From contig JARIDO010000011.1 in assembly GCA_029263895.1 (NCBI GenBank), forward strand, positions 101,921 to 165,920: a DNA stretch of 64,000 nt, in the 5' to 3' direction. Positions within the stretch are counted from its first letter, which is position 1. Every line of letters begins with the position of its first letter. A program made the position numbers and the translations under genes. Shown here one piece after another: positions 46,164 to 53,777 of this stretch. The stretch comes from Sporosarcina sp. GTDB taxonomy: Bacteria > Bacillota > Bacilli > Bacillales_A > Planococcaceae. The notes beneath the pieces were generated by a model. That model worked only from the letters and a program-made list of their open reading frames with translations, was not told the origin of the DNA and made no database searches.

Positions 46164-46871
46164 TTACTCTTCTAGCTGTATAGCGTTTAATTTAATTTTA
46201 TCTTCCGGCTCCCATGAACCGTGAAACTTTACATAACCTGTTTCTTCTTTAAAGTCTTTTTCAATTACATTGGCATTGATTGTAGCTGATTCATACGTAT
46301 AACCGTTCATATTTAAAAGCTTTTGTATTTTATTCATCGATTTTAAGATGTCTTCTTTTGTCTTGCCTTTCGCATCAGTCGTAATGTGGATATACATTGG
46401 TTTTTCAATCTTTAAATTTTTATCCCATGTTGTTGAATCGTCATAACTACCTTTTAATACTTCTAGTTGCACAGTTACTTTCAATAGTTCTGGAATGTCT
46501 TTTATTATAAGATTCGATATTTCTTCTGATGCTTGTTCACCGAACTTTTCAATTAGCGGCTCATCTAAATTCGCATAATAAATACCGTCTGTCCATACTG
46601 TTGGTTTGAATGTCCCGGTCACTTCAAATTCATATTCCTCCTCAGTCCCAATTTGAACGACGTTGAATTGATAACCACTAATTTTAAAATTGTAGAATCC
46701 TTCTTCAACACGAAACTCTTTCTCAGGATATTCTTTTTCCAAATAGTTTTTCAACGTAACTGTAGAGGCTAACTTACTAAGCGGATTACCATTAAATGCT
46801 TGATAAAAAAATAATAATGGAACAATAATAATGAAAATCACAACGATGTAAAGCCATTTTCTTTTATTCAT
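46164..46871 (-). CDS. YfjL-like membrane-anchored protein in sigma operon
   Basis: A 235-residue protein with a single N-terminal membrane helix (~5-24) and a large extracytoplasmic part (beta-rich, e.g. KEFRVEEGFYNFKISGYQFNVV). It resembles YfjL-like proteins of Bacillus. It starts immediately after the stop of the anti-sigma gene (TAA-ATG, no gap), so it belongs to the sigma operon and may be a sensor or target at the envelope. Function inferred from position only. Confidence 0.75.
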   Translation of the reverse strand: MNKRKWLYIVVIFIIIVPLLFFYQAFNGNPLSKLASTVTLKNYLEKEYPEKEFRVEEGFYNFKISGYQFNVVQIGTEEEYEFEVTGTFKPTVWTDGIYYANLDEPLIEKFGEQASEEISNLIIKDIPELLKVTVQLEVLKGSYDDSTTWDKNLKIEKPMYIHITTDAKGKTKEDILKSMNKIQKLLNMNGYTYESATINANVIEKDFKEETGYVKFHGSWEPEDKIKLNAIQLEE

Positions 46872-47408
46872 TTAGTATCCCTCTTTCTTTAACTTCAATA
46901 GAAGATATGCAACAATGCCGCCAAGAACGGCAAATAATAGATGTACTAAAGCTAAATACAGTGACCCGGAAATTATATTTGAAATAGATAGTGATTGGTC
47001 CCATGTTTGCACCATTGACCAAATGAATGTTGGTAAAAAAGCGATGATTAGCACGATAATCCACTTCCGATAAAAGTAAAAAGTAACACATCCCAAAACT
47101 GCATACGATAAAATAAAACCAAAACTGTCATTTAGAAGAGATGTTTTCATAGATAAGAAGAAAGATAGCGCAATGAATATAATTTGATAAATCGATAGCT
47201 TTAAGTTTATTTTTGCGAACATTTTATCATTGTTTACAGATGAGTGAACTTCTTCCTTCTTCACCGGTTCCTCTGAATAGCGAAGTAATTCACTGCAGTT
47301 TTCACATGTTTTCAAATGACTCTCTAACCAGACAATTGTTTCATCTTGCAGTAGTCCTTCATTGTACAGAGGCAGAAGGTCTTCTACGATATAACACTCC
47401 CTACTCAT
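46872..47408 (-). CDS. Anti-sigma factor with zinc-finger (zf-HC2) domain
   Basis: A 178-residue membrane protein. The N-terminal anti-sigma domain has the zinc motif H-x3-C-x2-C (HLKTCENCS, ~31-39) with an upstream Cys at residue 5; four hydrophobic segments follow (~72-172), rather than the usual single one. It overlaps the sigma gene by eight bases. It should bind and inhibit the adjacent sigma factor. Confidence 0.85.
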   Translation of the reverse strand: MSRECYIVEDLLPLYNEGLLQDETIVWLESHLKTCENCSELLRYSEEPVKKEEVHSSVNNDKMFAKINLKLSIYQIIFIALSFFLSMKTSLLNDSFGFILSYAVLGCVTFYFYRKWIIVLIIAFLPTFIWSMVQTWDQSLSISNIISGSLYLALVHLLFAVLGGIVAYLLLKLKKEGY

Positions 47409-47901
47409 TACTCAACCTCATTTCTTTTTTTATTTTGATTTTAGCTCGATGAAATGTTACCCTCACGAAGTTTTCACTTTTACCGAAAAGATCGCCTATC
47501 TCCTTAAAAGAAAGCTCAGAATAAATGCGAAGAATGAGAATTTCTCTCGTTAAAGTAGGTTCAAGCATTTTAATTTGTTCGATTAGGTCCTGAGTTCTTT
47601 CTTTTAGAAGATATAATTCTTCAGGTGTTGCTGCAGCGTGTTCCTTTTCATTGGATAGTTGCGCAAGCAAACTAGCGGAATACTTTTTTGACCTGAAATA
47701 TTTTTTCAATCGGTTGTTTGCAATCGAAAAAATCCAAGTTTTTAAAGAAGATTGTTCTGCAAATGTTGGATAACCCTTCACTGCTGCATAGAAAACATCA
47801 TTCGTTAGATCCTCTGCCAATGACCTATCCCCTAGTTTCACATAGAAAAAAGCAAACACTTTAGGCTGGATTTCTCTATATGCCCTCTCAAGTTCATTCA
47901 T
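47401..47901 (-). CDS. ECF-type RNA polymerase sigma factor
   Basis: About 166 residues with sigma-70 region 2 (LAEDLTNDVFYAAVKG and KTWIFSIANNRLKKYFR) and region 4 (LRIYSELSFKEIGDLFGKSENFVRVTFHRA). It lacks region 1 and 3, as expected for group IV. ATGs at 47904 and 47901 are both possible. The three-gene operon sigma/anti-sigma/YfjL-like is preceded by a candidate ECF promoter. Confidence 0.92.
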   Translation of the reverse strand: MNELERAYREIQPKVFAFFYVKLGDRSLAEDLTNDVFYAAVKGYPTFAEQSSLKTWIFSIANNRLKKYFRSKKYSASLLAQLSNEKEHAAATPEELYLLKERTQDLIEQIKMLEPTLTREILILRIYSELSFKEIGDLFGKSENFVRVTFHRAKIKIKKEMRLSNE

Positions 47902-47934
47902 CATGCGCCCCCTGAAATATCACTTCATAAGATT

Positions 47935-47961
47935 AGTACCTTCACAGTTCATTTCGTTACA
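47935..47961 (-). promoter_or_regulatory. Candidate autoregulated ECF promoter
   Basis: On the minus strand TGTAAC and GTAC are separated by 16 bases, ~35-60 bases before the sigma gene; this fits the AAC-N16-GTA pattern of ECF promoters. 47962-48108 holds nothing else I can support. Confidence 0.35.
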
Positions 47962-48108
47962 GATCAAAAAGAAATATTTTATTAACATCGTTTTTTTACA
48001 TATCAACCAAAAAGCCTTTAAATTTAGATCCAATTGTCACTGTCATTACATTACTCTATTTTCTACTATAGGAAGTCTACTTACAATATGGAAGATGATC
48101 AAAAATTA

Positions 48109-48154
48109 ACAGCATGAAATAAACACAACTGAAGTTGTGGTCGTTTCATGCTGT
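48109..48154 (-). terminator. argH terminator
   Basis: ACAGCATGAAA...TTTCATGCTGT with inner ACACAACT/AGTTGTGG stem; minus strand then reads TTAATTTTT. Confidence 0.75.
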
Positions 48155-48212
48155 TTAGTGTTCAACTCAAATGATTTGATAGCTGGCACAAGATTGACAT
48201 CCGTCTTTCATA

Positions 48213-49538
48213 TTAACTATTTTCTAACATCAATTTTTTATTACCTTTCGTAATGATTGTTTCATAATCTATATAATCATAGATATCGTCGGTTAGCTGA
48301 GAACTAAAACGTTTAAGTTCACTAAGTGTTAACTCTTCAATCGCCTTTTTCTCTTGTTCACAATAAATAATGAGTTTCCCTACGATTTCATGAGCATCCC
48401 GGAAAGCTGTTCCTTTACTCACAAGATAATCGGCAACTTCAGTTGCATTTAAAAAACCTGCTTGTATGGCTGCTTTCATATGGTCAGCATTGACTGTTAA
48501 TGTATCTATCATTTTCGACATTATCTCCATACAGTCTAATACTGTATCAAGTGCATCAAAAAACTGTTCCTTATCTTCCTGCATGTCTTTGTTATAAGTT
48601 AGCGGGAGACCTTTTAGTGTCGTTAAAAGCGCAAACAAAGAACCATAAACACGTCCAGTTTTTCCACGGATTAATTCTGCAGCATCTGGATTTTTCTTCT
48701 GTGGCATAATACTACTCCCCGTTGAATAAGCATCAGCCATTGTAATGAATTTAAATTCTTGGCTACTCCATAAAATAAGTTCCTCACTCAATCTACTCAA
48801 GTGCATCATAATGATTGAGAAATCAGCCATCAGTTCCAGCAAATAATCCCGATCACTCACACCATCGAGGAAATTGTTGACGGGCTTTGCGAAACCTAAT
48901 ATCGCTGTCGTTATCGTTCTATCGATGTCATGTGTAGTGCCAGCTAATGCGCCACAACCTAATGGATTCTCGTCCATTACCTCTATCGCATTTGTAATTC
49001 GCTTGTTGTCACGTTTAAACATCTCTACATAAGCACCTAAATGATGACCAAATGTCACGACTTGCGCACGCTGTAAATGTGTATAGCCCGGCATAATGAC
49101 ATTATTTTCAGCACCTTTTGTAGACAACGAAGTCATTAACATTTCAAGCCCTTTTGCCACTTCCAGCGCCTTATTTTTAGCGTGTAAACGCATATCTACG
49201 GCAACTTGATCATTCCGACTTCTAGCGGTATGTAATTTCTTACCTGTCTCACCTATCCGTTCTGTCAATTGCATTTCAACAAATGAATGAACATCCTCGT
49301 ATTCCCCTTTAATTTCCAATGTTCCTGTTTCAATGTCTTGTAAAATGGTTTGCAGACCACTTTTAAGTTGATGGCGCTCTTCGGCTGTAATGATATTGCA
49401 AGTCGCCAACATTTCTACATGCGCCAAACTGCCCTGAATGTCCTCGTGGTAGAGACGATAATCGATTGGTAACGATGTATTAAATTGTTCCATAATTTCA
49501 TCTGCACGTTGTGTAAATCGTCCGCCCCATAGTTTCAA
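48213..49538 (-). CDS. argH: Argininosuccinate lyase
   Basis: A 441-residue fumarase/aspartase-superfamily enzyme releasing fumarate and arginine. Landmarks: KLWGGRFTQ at the N-terminus, HTARSRNDQVA, and the signature loop GSSIMPQKKNPD with the catalytic serine. Initiation is at TTG 49538, AGAGG upstream. argG, its usual partner, is not next to it. A good ARG box lies 22-37 bases before the start. Confidence 0.96.
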   Translation of the reverse strand: MKLWGGRFTQRADEIMEQFNTSLPIDYRLYHEDIQGSLAHVEMLATCNIITAEERHQLKSGLQTILQDIETGTLEIKGEYEDVHSFVEMQLTERIGETGKKLHTARSRNDQVAVDMRLHAKNKALEVAKGLEMLMTSLSTKGAENNVIMPGYTHLQRAQVVTFGHHLGAYVEMFKRDNKRITNAIEVMDENPLGCGALAGTTHDIDRTITTAILGFAKPVNNFLDGVSDRDYLLELMADFSIIMMHLSRLSEELILWSSQEFKFITMADAYSTGSSIMPQKKNPDAAELIRGKTGRVYGSLFALLTTLKGLPLTYNKDMQEDKEQFFDALDTVLDCMEIMSKMIDTLTVNADHMKAAIQAGFLNATEVADYLVSKGTAFRDAHEIVGKLIIYCEQEKKAIEELTLSELKRFSSQLTDDIYDYIDYETIITKGNKKLMLENS

Positions 49539-49557
49539 ATTTACTCAAACCTCTCGT

Positions 49558-49577
49558 AATGTATTTTTATTCATTTT
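49558..49577 (-). promoter_or_regulatory. ArgR/AhrC operator upstream of argH
   Basis: On the minus strand AAATGAATAAAAATACAT agrees with the B. subtilis ARG box CATGAATAAAAATKCAAK at 14 or more positions. Its place ahead of an arginine gene supports it. Confidence 0.6.
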
Positions 49578-49711
49578 AATGTATTATAATTCTAATTTTA
49601 ATAGAATGCAACAGCATCTATCACATAACGTGTTAACAATGTGTTAATATAGTAAAAATCTCATTCAACCAGTTCTTATTCGTCAATCACAAGACTCAAG
49701 GGGGAAACGAA

Positions 49712-50148
49712 TTGAATTACGTAGCAGATTTAAGAAAACTAGTTGGTCATCAGCCTTTAATCCTTCCAGGTTCTGTTGTTTTAATCATGAATGAGGACGA
49801 CGAATTACTATTACAACAAAGGCTCGATGCTAGCTGGGGATTACCTGGTGGCATTATGGAGTTAGGTGAAAGTTTAGAAGACACAGCTAGAAGAGAAGTT
49901 AAAGAGGAAACAGGGCTTGTTGTTGGAAAGCTCCAATTATTAACGATTTTCTCAGGACAAGAATTCTATTTAAAATCCAGAATGGTGATGAACTATACTC
50001 AGTCACTGCAGTATATATAACCTATGACGTGAGTGGTAATATAGAAATTGATGGTCACGAGTCTATTGACCTTCAGTATTTCAATCGTAATGAACTACCT
50101 AAAAACTTATCTAATCACACGCTCGATTTTATTAACGCTTTACGTTAA
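49712..50148 (+). pseudogene. NUDIX hydrolase interrupted by a 1-base deletion
   Basis: The NUDIX box is intact: G-x5-E-x7-REVKEETGL in GGIMELGESLEDTARREVKEETGL region (~47-69). After LKS near 49975 the frame runs into unrelated codons and stops at 50018-50020. Adding one A to the run at 49972-49975 restores a normal C-terminus (GDELYSVTAVYITYD ... DFINALR) ending at 50148. The start is TTG 49712 with AAGGGGG upstream. Either a real recent frameshift or a sequencing error. Substrate unknown. Confidence 0.85.
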
Positions 50149-50225
50149 AAATCAGCATATCATCTTAAATCATGAGCATCCTAAAATGATCATGATGTTT
50201 ATAGAACAAAAACGACGATATCTTC

Positions 50226-50254
50226 TTGCTACCGTGCTATGAACATGGTATAAT
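50226..50254 (+). promoter_or_regulatory. Sigma-A promoter upstream of the CDF gene leader
   Basis: TTGCTA (50226-50231) and TATAAT (50249-50254) with exactly 17 bases between. Transcription should start near 50261, about 140 bases before the CDF gene. Confidence 0.65.
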
Positions 50255-50278
50255 TTTCGAACTCACACAAAGAATGAG

Positions 50279-50341
50279 ATGATACAGATGATATTGATGA
50301 CTAATAATTTTTACTTCCAAAATATAATTGTTAACTCCTGA
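50279..50341 (+). other. Possible 20-codon leader ORF
   Basis: ATG at 50279 opens 20 codons (MIQMILMTNNFYFQNIIVNS) ending with TGA at 50339-50341, inside the left arm of the terminator hairpin. The ribosome binding site is weak, so translation is doubtful. Confidence 0.25.
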
Positions 50342-50363
50342 CCTTAGACTGTCAGGAGTTTTT
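50333..50363 (+). terminator. Terminator or attenuator ahead of the CDF gene
   Basis: AACTCCTGAC/GTCAGGAGTT 10-bp stem, 8-base loop, then TTTTTT. It lies between the promoter at 50226 and the CDF ribosome binding site, so it can attenuate that gene. Confidence 0.75.
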
Positions 50364-50401
50364 TGTTGCCTAGGGGAAACATTAGAATAGGAGGTTTTTT
50401 T

Positions 50402-51316
50402 ATGACTATTAAACAGCATAGCCATTCCATTGCTTCGCTAATTGCAATTTGGATTAGCCTCATTAGCAATATTATTTTAACCATTTTAAAGGTGACAGTA
50501 GGCGCATTATTCAATAGTCCCGTACTACTAGCTGATGGACTACATAATGCGGGTGACGTAGTAGCTTCAGGTGCTGCACTGACATCTATGCGAATTTCCA
50601 AACTCCCTGCAGATGAGGACCATCCCTACGGTCACGGTAAAGCTGAAATTATCAGCTCAGCGGTTGTTGCCATTATTCTTGGAGTTGCGGCTTTATATAT
50701 TGCCTATGAAGCAATTTCAGCATTGTTCGAAGAGCCCGTTAAAGGAAGTTTTCTAGCTTTAATGACTGCGATAATATCATTAATTTGGAAACAGTCTTTG
50801 TACATTTATACAATCCGTATCGGTAAAAAAAATAACAGTAAAGGGCTTATTGCAACAGCGTTAGACCATCTTGCAGATGTGTATGCTTCACTTGCAGCTG
50901 TTATCGGAATTAGCCTCGCACTAGTTGGAGCTGCTTATAATATTGCTTGGTTTTCTTATGCAGATCCCATTGCAGGTATTCTTGTTTCTATTTTAGTTCT
51001 GCGTCTCGCGCTCAGTATTGGAAAAGAAGCAATGGATATCCTTATGGAAAAAAATGTGAGCCATGAACGAATCGAAGAACTTTCCGCTTTAATCCTTACA
51101 ATCCAAGAAGTGAAGCGCATCGATCGTTTACGTGCACGAGAACATGGTCATTATATTTTAGTCGACCTACGAATAGGGGTACCAGGAGAATTGACCATCC
51201 AACAAGGACATAACATTTCAAGCGCTATACGAAATTTAATTATAGAAAAGAATCCAGATGTAGATGAAGTTCTCATCCACTTAAATCCTTGGTATAAAAA
51301 TGAAGAAAAGACATGA
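50402..51316 (+). CDS. Cation diffusion facilitator (CDF) metal exporter
   Basis: A 304-residue CDF protein with six membrane helices and a cytoplasmic C-terminal domain (~210-304, ferredoxin-like, with REHGHYILVDLRIGV). Helix 2 has ADGLHNAGD (Asp-x3-Asn at the metal position) and helix 5 LDHLADV (Asp-x3-Asp); HPYGHGKAE follows helix 2. The pattern is closer to the manganese exporters MneP/MneS than to zinc transporters, so Mn(II) is likely but not proven. ATG at 50402 follows AGGAGG. Confidence 0.88.
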   Translation: MTIKQHSHSIASLIAIWISLISNIILTILKVTVGALFNSPVLLADGLHNAGDVVASGAALTSMRISKLPADEDHPYGHGKAEIISSAVVAIILGVAALYIAYEAISALFEEPVKGSFLALMTAIISLIWKQSLYIYTIRIGKKNNSKGLIATALDHLADVYASLAAVIGISLALVGAAYNIAWFSYADPIAGILVSILVLRLALSIGKEAMDILMEKNVSHERIEELSALILTIQEVKRIDRLRAREHGHYILVDLRIGVPGELTIQQGHNISSAIRNLIIEKNPDVDEVLIHLNPWYKNEEKT

Positions 51317-51341
51317 AACCGATTTGGCTTCATGTCTTTTT
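51306..51341. terminator. Bidirectional terminator
   Basis: AAAAGACATGAA pairs with TTCATGTCTTTT; it includes the CDF stop codon and also lies just past the converging LCP gene. Confidence 0.8.
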
Positions 51342-52340
51342 TTAATTACTTTTATTTTTCACTTCAGATTGAGGTTCCTCGGATTCAACCTGTTTCTCTT
51401 CGCCCTTAGGAGATAGAAATGCTTTTAATGCTTCTCTATTTTGAGCTATGTCAATATCAAGAACTGCACCTACATTAACGCGCTTATTCTTATATGAACC
51501 TTCTACCGGTATTCGTAGTGATTCAATGTCTTTTGATTTATCACCTACGAGCAAGCCCTTACCGATCGTTAACAACGTTCTATTTGTTATATTCGTTTCG
51601 ATGTATGGATCTACTACGCCCAGTAATTTAGGTACGTTTAATAACGTATGAACACTAACCGCTTCGTCTTTTAATTTGGAGAGCGCTTCTTGTTGACGTT
51701 CTACTCGTCCAAAATCACTCTTATTATCATGTCTAAAACGAACATAACCAAGAAGTTCTTTGCCGTGAAGGGTTTGCTTACCTGGCTCTAACGTCAAATC
51801 AATTCCGTGTGACATCTCATAGGGAATATCTACTTTAATTCCGTCTGGAGCAATGACGTCAACAATTTTGGAAAAGCCATTAAAATCAACAATTGCATAG
51901 TATTGAACATCTATATCAAAGTTTTGTTTAATCGTTTTTCGAACTAACTCTGGCCCACCGATTGAAAATGCTGAATTTAATTTCTTCTTGCCGTGATTTG
52001 GGATATCTACATATGTATCTCTCATTAGGGATACAATCTTTACTGCATTGGTCGATTGATCATAGTGTGCAATCATTAACGCATCCGATCGTGCATCTTC
52101 GTCAGTTCTAGCATCACTTCCTAATAATAGAACGTTGATTTCACCGAATTGGGAATCTGCACCTTGAAAGTCTTCAAATGCCTCATTTTTCTCTTTCGCT
52201 TTGGCATCATCAGCTAAAGACATTCCCGTTGTGTATTGATATACCCAGTAGACTACTAGAGAAAAAATAAAAAATGAGCCTACAAATATATACTTTTTAA
52301 TGTTTTTACGTTTTGCTTTCTTTCTTTCACTTCTGTTCAT
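51342..52340 (-). CDS. LytR-CpsA-Psr (LCP) family protein
   Basis: About 332 residues: basic cytoplasmic start, one membrane helix (~18-38) and an extracellular LCP domain with INVLLLGSDAR, IVSLMRDTYVDIP and YVRFRHDNKSDFGRVERQQ, where the Arg/Asp residues bind the pyrophosphate lipid. LCP enzymes transfer teichoic acid or similar polymers from undecaprenyl pyrophosphate to peptidoglycan. GGTGG lies before the start. The acidic C-terminal tail is typical. Confidence 0.92.
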   Translation of the reverse strand: MNRSERKKAKRKNIKKYIFVGSFFIFSLVVYWVYQYTTGMSLADDAKAKEKNEAFEDFQGADSQFGEINVLLLGSDARTDEDARSDALMIAHYDQSTNAVKIVSLMRDTYVDIPNHGKKKLNSAFSIGGPELVRKTIKQNFDIDVQYYAIVDFNGFSKIVDVIAPDGIKVDIPYEMSHGIDLTLEPGKQTLHGKELLGYVRFRHDNKSDFGRVERQQEALSKLKDEAVSVHTLLNVPKLLGVVDPYIETNITNRTLLTIGKGLLVGDKSKDIESLRIPVEGSYKNKRVNVGAVLDIDIAQNREALKAFLSPKGEEKQVESEEPQSEVKNKSN

Positions 52341-52364
52341 CAACTAAACCACCCACTAAACTAT

Positions 52365-53000
52365 TTATGTTTCTTTCATTAAGTTTTTTGAAATAAGTTG
52401 TACTGCAAGTGCATCATCAAGATAACCAACTGCAAAGAGGTAGTCTGGAATAACATCTACTGGGATTATAAAATATAACAACGCGCTACCCATAGTCGCT
52501 AATTCAAGTTGGCTACCTTGTTGGTTCTTAAATCTGTCAAACATATATTTGATTTGGTTAACAAGAAGACCGCTTGCATCGATACTTTTGAGTTTCTCAT
52601 CAAACTTAACAAGTATACTATTTTTCCCATCATCTGTATACGCATGTTTTTTGTATTCTATTAATTGTTCTTCAACCTTTGAAACGGTATTCATTTCACC
52701 CGATATATCAAAAGACGTAAATAGAAGGTCGAAAGTTCCATCAGAAATTAAATGAAGGCTTTTTCGCTTATCTAACTCGAAACTTGAAACTTCAAATAAA
52801 TCTCCGATTGGGATATGTAAATAGTTAGAAATCCTTTCGAGATGATCTAAATTTGCTTTTCGTTTCCCATTAATGATTTTAGAAATCGTAGCCGTATCAA
52901 TTCCAGTTAACTCGCCAAGCTTTCTCATCGAGATGGACTGCTCATCTAAAACACTTCGGAGTAGTTCACTAATAGACTGTTTAGTAATTCTTTGAGTTAT
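52365..53000 (-). CDS. XRE-family regulator fused to DUF1232, probable ATA start
   Basis: An ATG at 52928 gives 187 residues but cuts the helix-turn-helix. Reading upstream in frame adds ISELLRSVLDEQSIS, completing an XRE domain (TGIDTATISKIINGKRKANL is the recognition part). No ATG, GTG or TTG exists in the extension; the ATA at 53000 lies eight bases after GGAAAGGGGG. The C-terminus is DUF1232 (ALLYFIIPVDVIPDYL...GYLDDALAV), a YkvA-like membrane-associating motif. Probably an autoregulated transcription factor. Confidence 0.75.
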   Translation of the reverse strand: MTQRITKQSISELLRSVLDEQSISMRKLGELTGIDTATISKIINGKRKANLDHLERISNYLHIPIGDLFEVSSFELDKRKSLHLISDGTFDLLFTSFDISGEMNTVSKVEEQLIEYKKHAYTDDGKNSILVKFDEKLKSIDASGLLVNQIKYMFDRFKNQQGSQLELATMGSALLYFIIPVDVIPDYLFAVGYLDDALAVQLISKNLMKET

Positions 53001-53069
53001 TGTAGCCGCCCCCTTTCCAAGTAGCTATTGGGCGTTTATGTAGACGTTCGATCGTTTTACACTCTACAA

Positions 53070-53101
53070 ATAATATAGCACTGTTGACAATACGTCAACA
53101 G
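53070..53101 (-). promoter_or_regulatory. Promoter with palindromic operator for the XRE gene
   Basis: Minus-strand TTGACG (53098-53093) and TATTAT (53075-53070) with a 17-base spacer form a sigma-A promoter. The palindrome CTGTTGAC-AATAC-GTCAACAG (53081-53101) covers the -35 and spacer and is a likely operator, perhaps for the XRE protein itself. Confidence 0.55.
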
Positions 53102-53195
53102 ATGTTTCAGGTATATCTGGACGCCATCCGGATGTTTTATAATACGTACATGCACAATGTGCGCTATACTATGTAAAGTGAAGGAGCTGTTAACA

Positions 53196-53777
53196 TTGCT
53201 AAAAAAACAAATGGAAAAATATATAGCAAATCATCTACAATCAAACAATATTGAGTTGTTCGAATTCGAAGAAACGTATGCTTTGACACAGCAACTACTT
53301 CCTGAAAAAAGTAGTGTCGTAAGTAAAACCATCACATACGAAACAATCGAAAGATGCACAAAAGAGACAGAAGAAGTCATTGCACTTGAAAAATCATCGT
53401 TCCTCAATGAATCATTATGTTACTTAAAAACACACGCAGACGAGTTCATTTTTGTCGAATCAACCTCTTTTGAACTTATTGGTGTTGATGGGTTTGCTCT
53501 CGAATGTGATGATGTGTTTGGAACGTACACTGTACTATTCGGTTTGAAAATACAAAAAAAATACGGTCCAGTTATTAAATCATTTTTAGACAACACACTT
53601 CAGGGTGACGGAGTGAAATACAGTATTATGTTTTCTAGTGAGGATGGATTATGGGATATGAACATTTCACTGGACTACTTGGATGGTTTTGACGACCAAC
53701 AGTCGTTTGAAGAAATACTAAAATCTGTTTATCATTTCGTATTTAACCTAGCTAAAGCAGTAGAGGATGAAATCTGA
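53196..53777 (+). CDS. Hypothetical protein upstream of an RNA methyltransferase
   Basis: About 193 residues, acidic, no signal peptide or membrane segment. I do not recognise a family. TTG at 53196 follows AAGGAG by nine bases; an ATG at 53157 has no ribosome binding site. The stop codon TGA directly precedes the TTG start of the methyltransferase gene, so the two are translationally coupled and may act together. Confidence 0.72.
   Translation: MLKKQMEKYIANHLQSNNIELFEFEETYALTQQLLPEKSSVVSKTITYETIERCTKETEEVIALEKSSFLNESLCYLKTHADEFIFVESTSFELIGVDGFALECDDVFGTYTVLFGLKIQKKYGPVIKSFLDNTLQGDGVKYSIMFSSEDGLWDMNISLDYLDGFDDQQSFEEILKSVYHFVFNLAKAVEDEI

Noticed and set aside
50261..50363. NiCo or yybP-ykoY riboswitch before the CDF exporter
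   Set aside because: The leader before the terminator is only ~70 bases and shows none of the conserved stems of either class that I can recognise.
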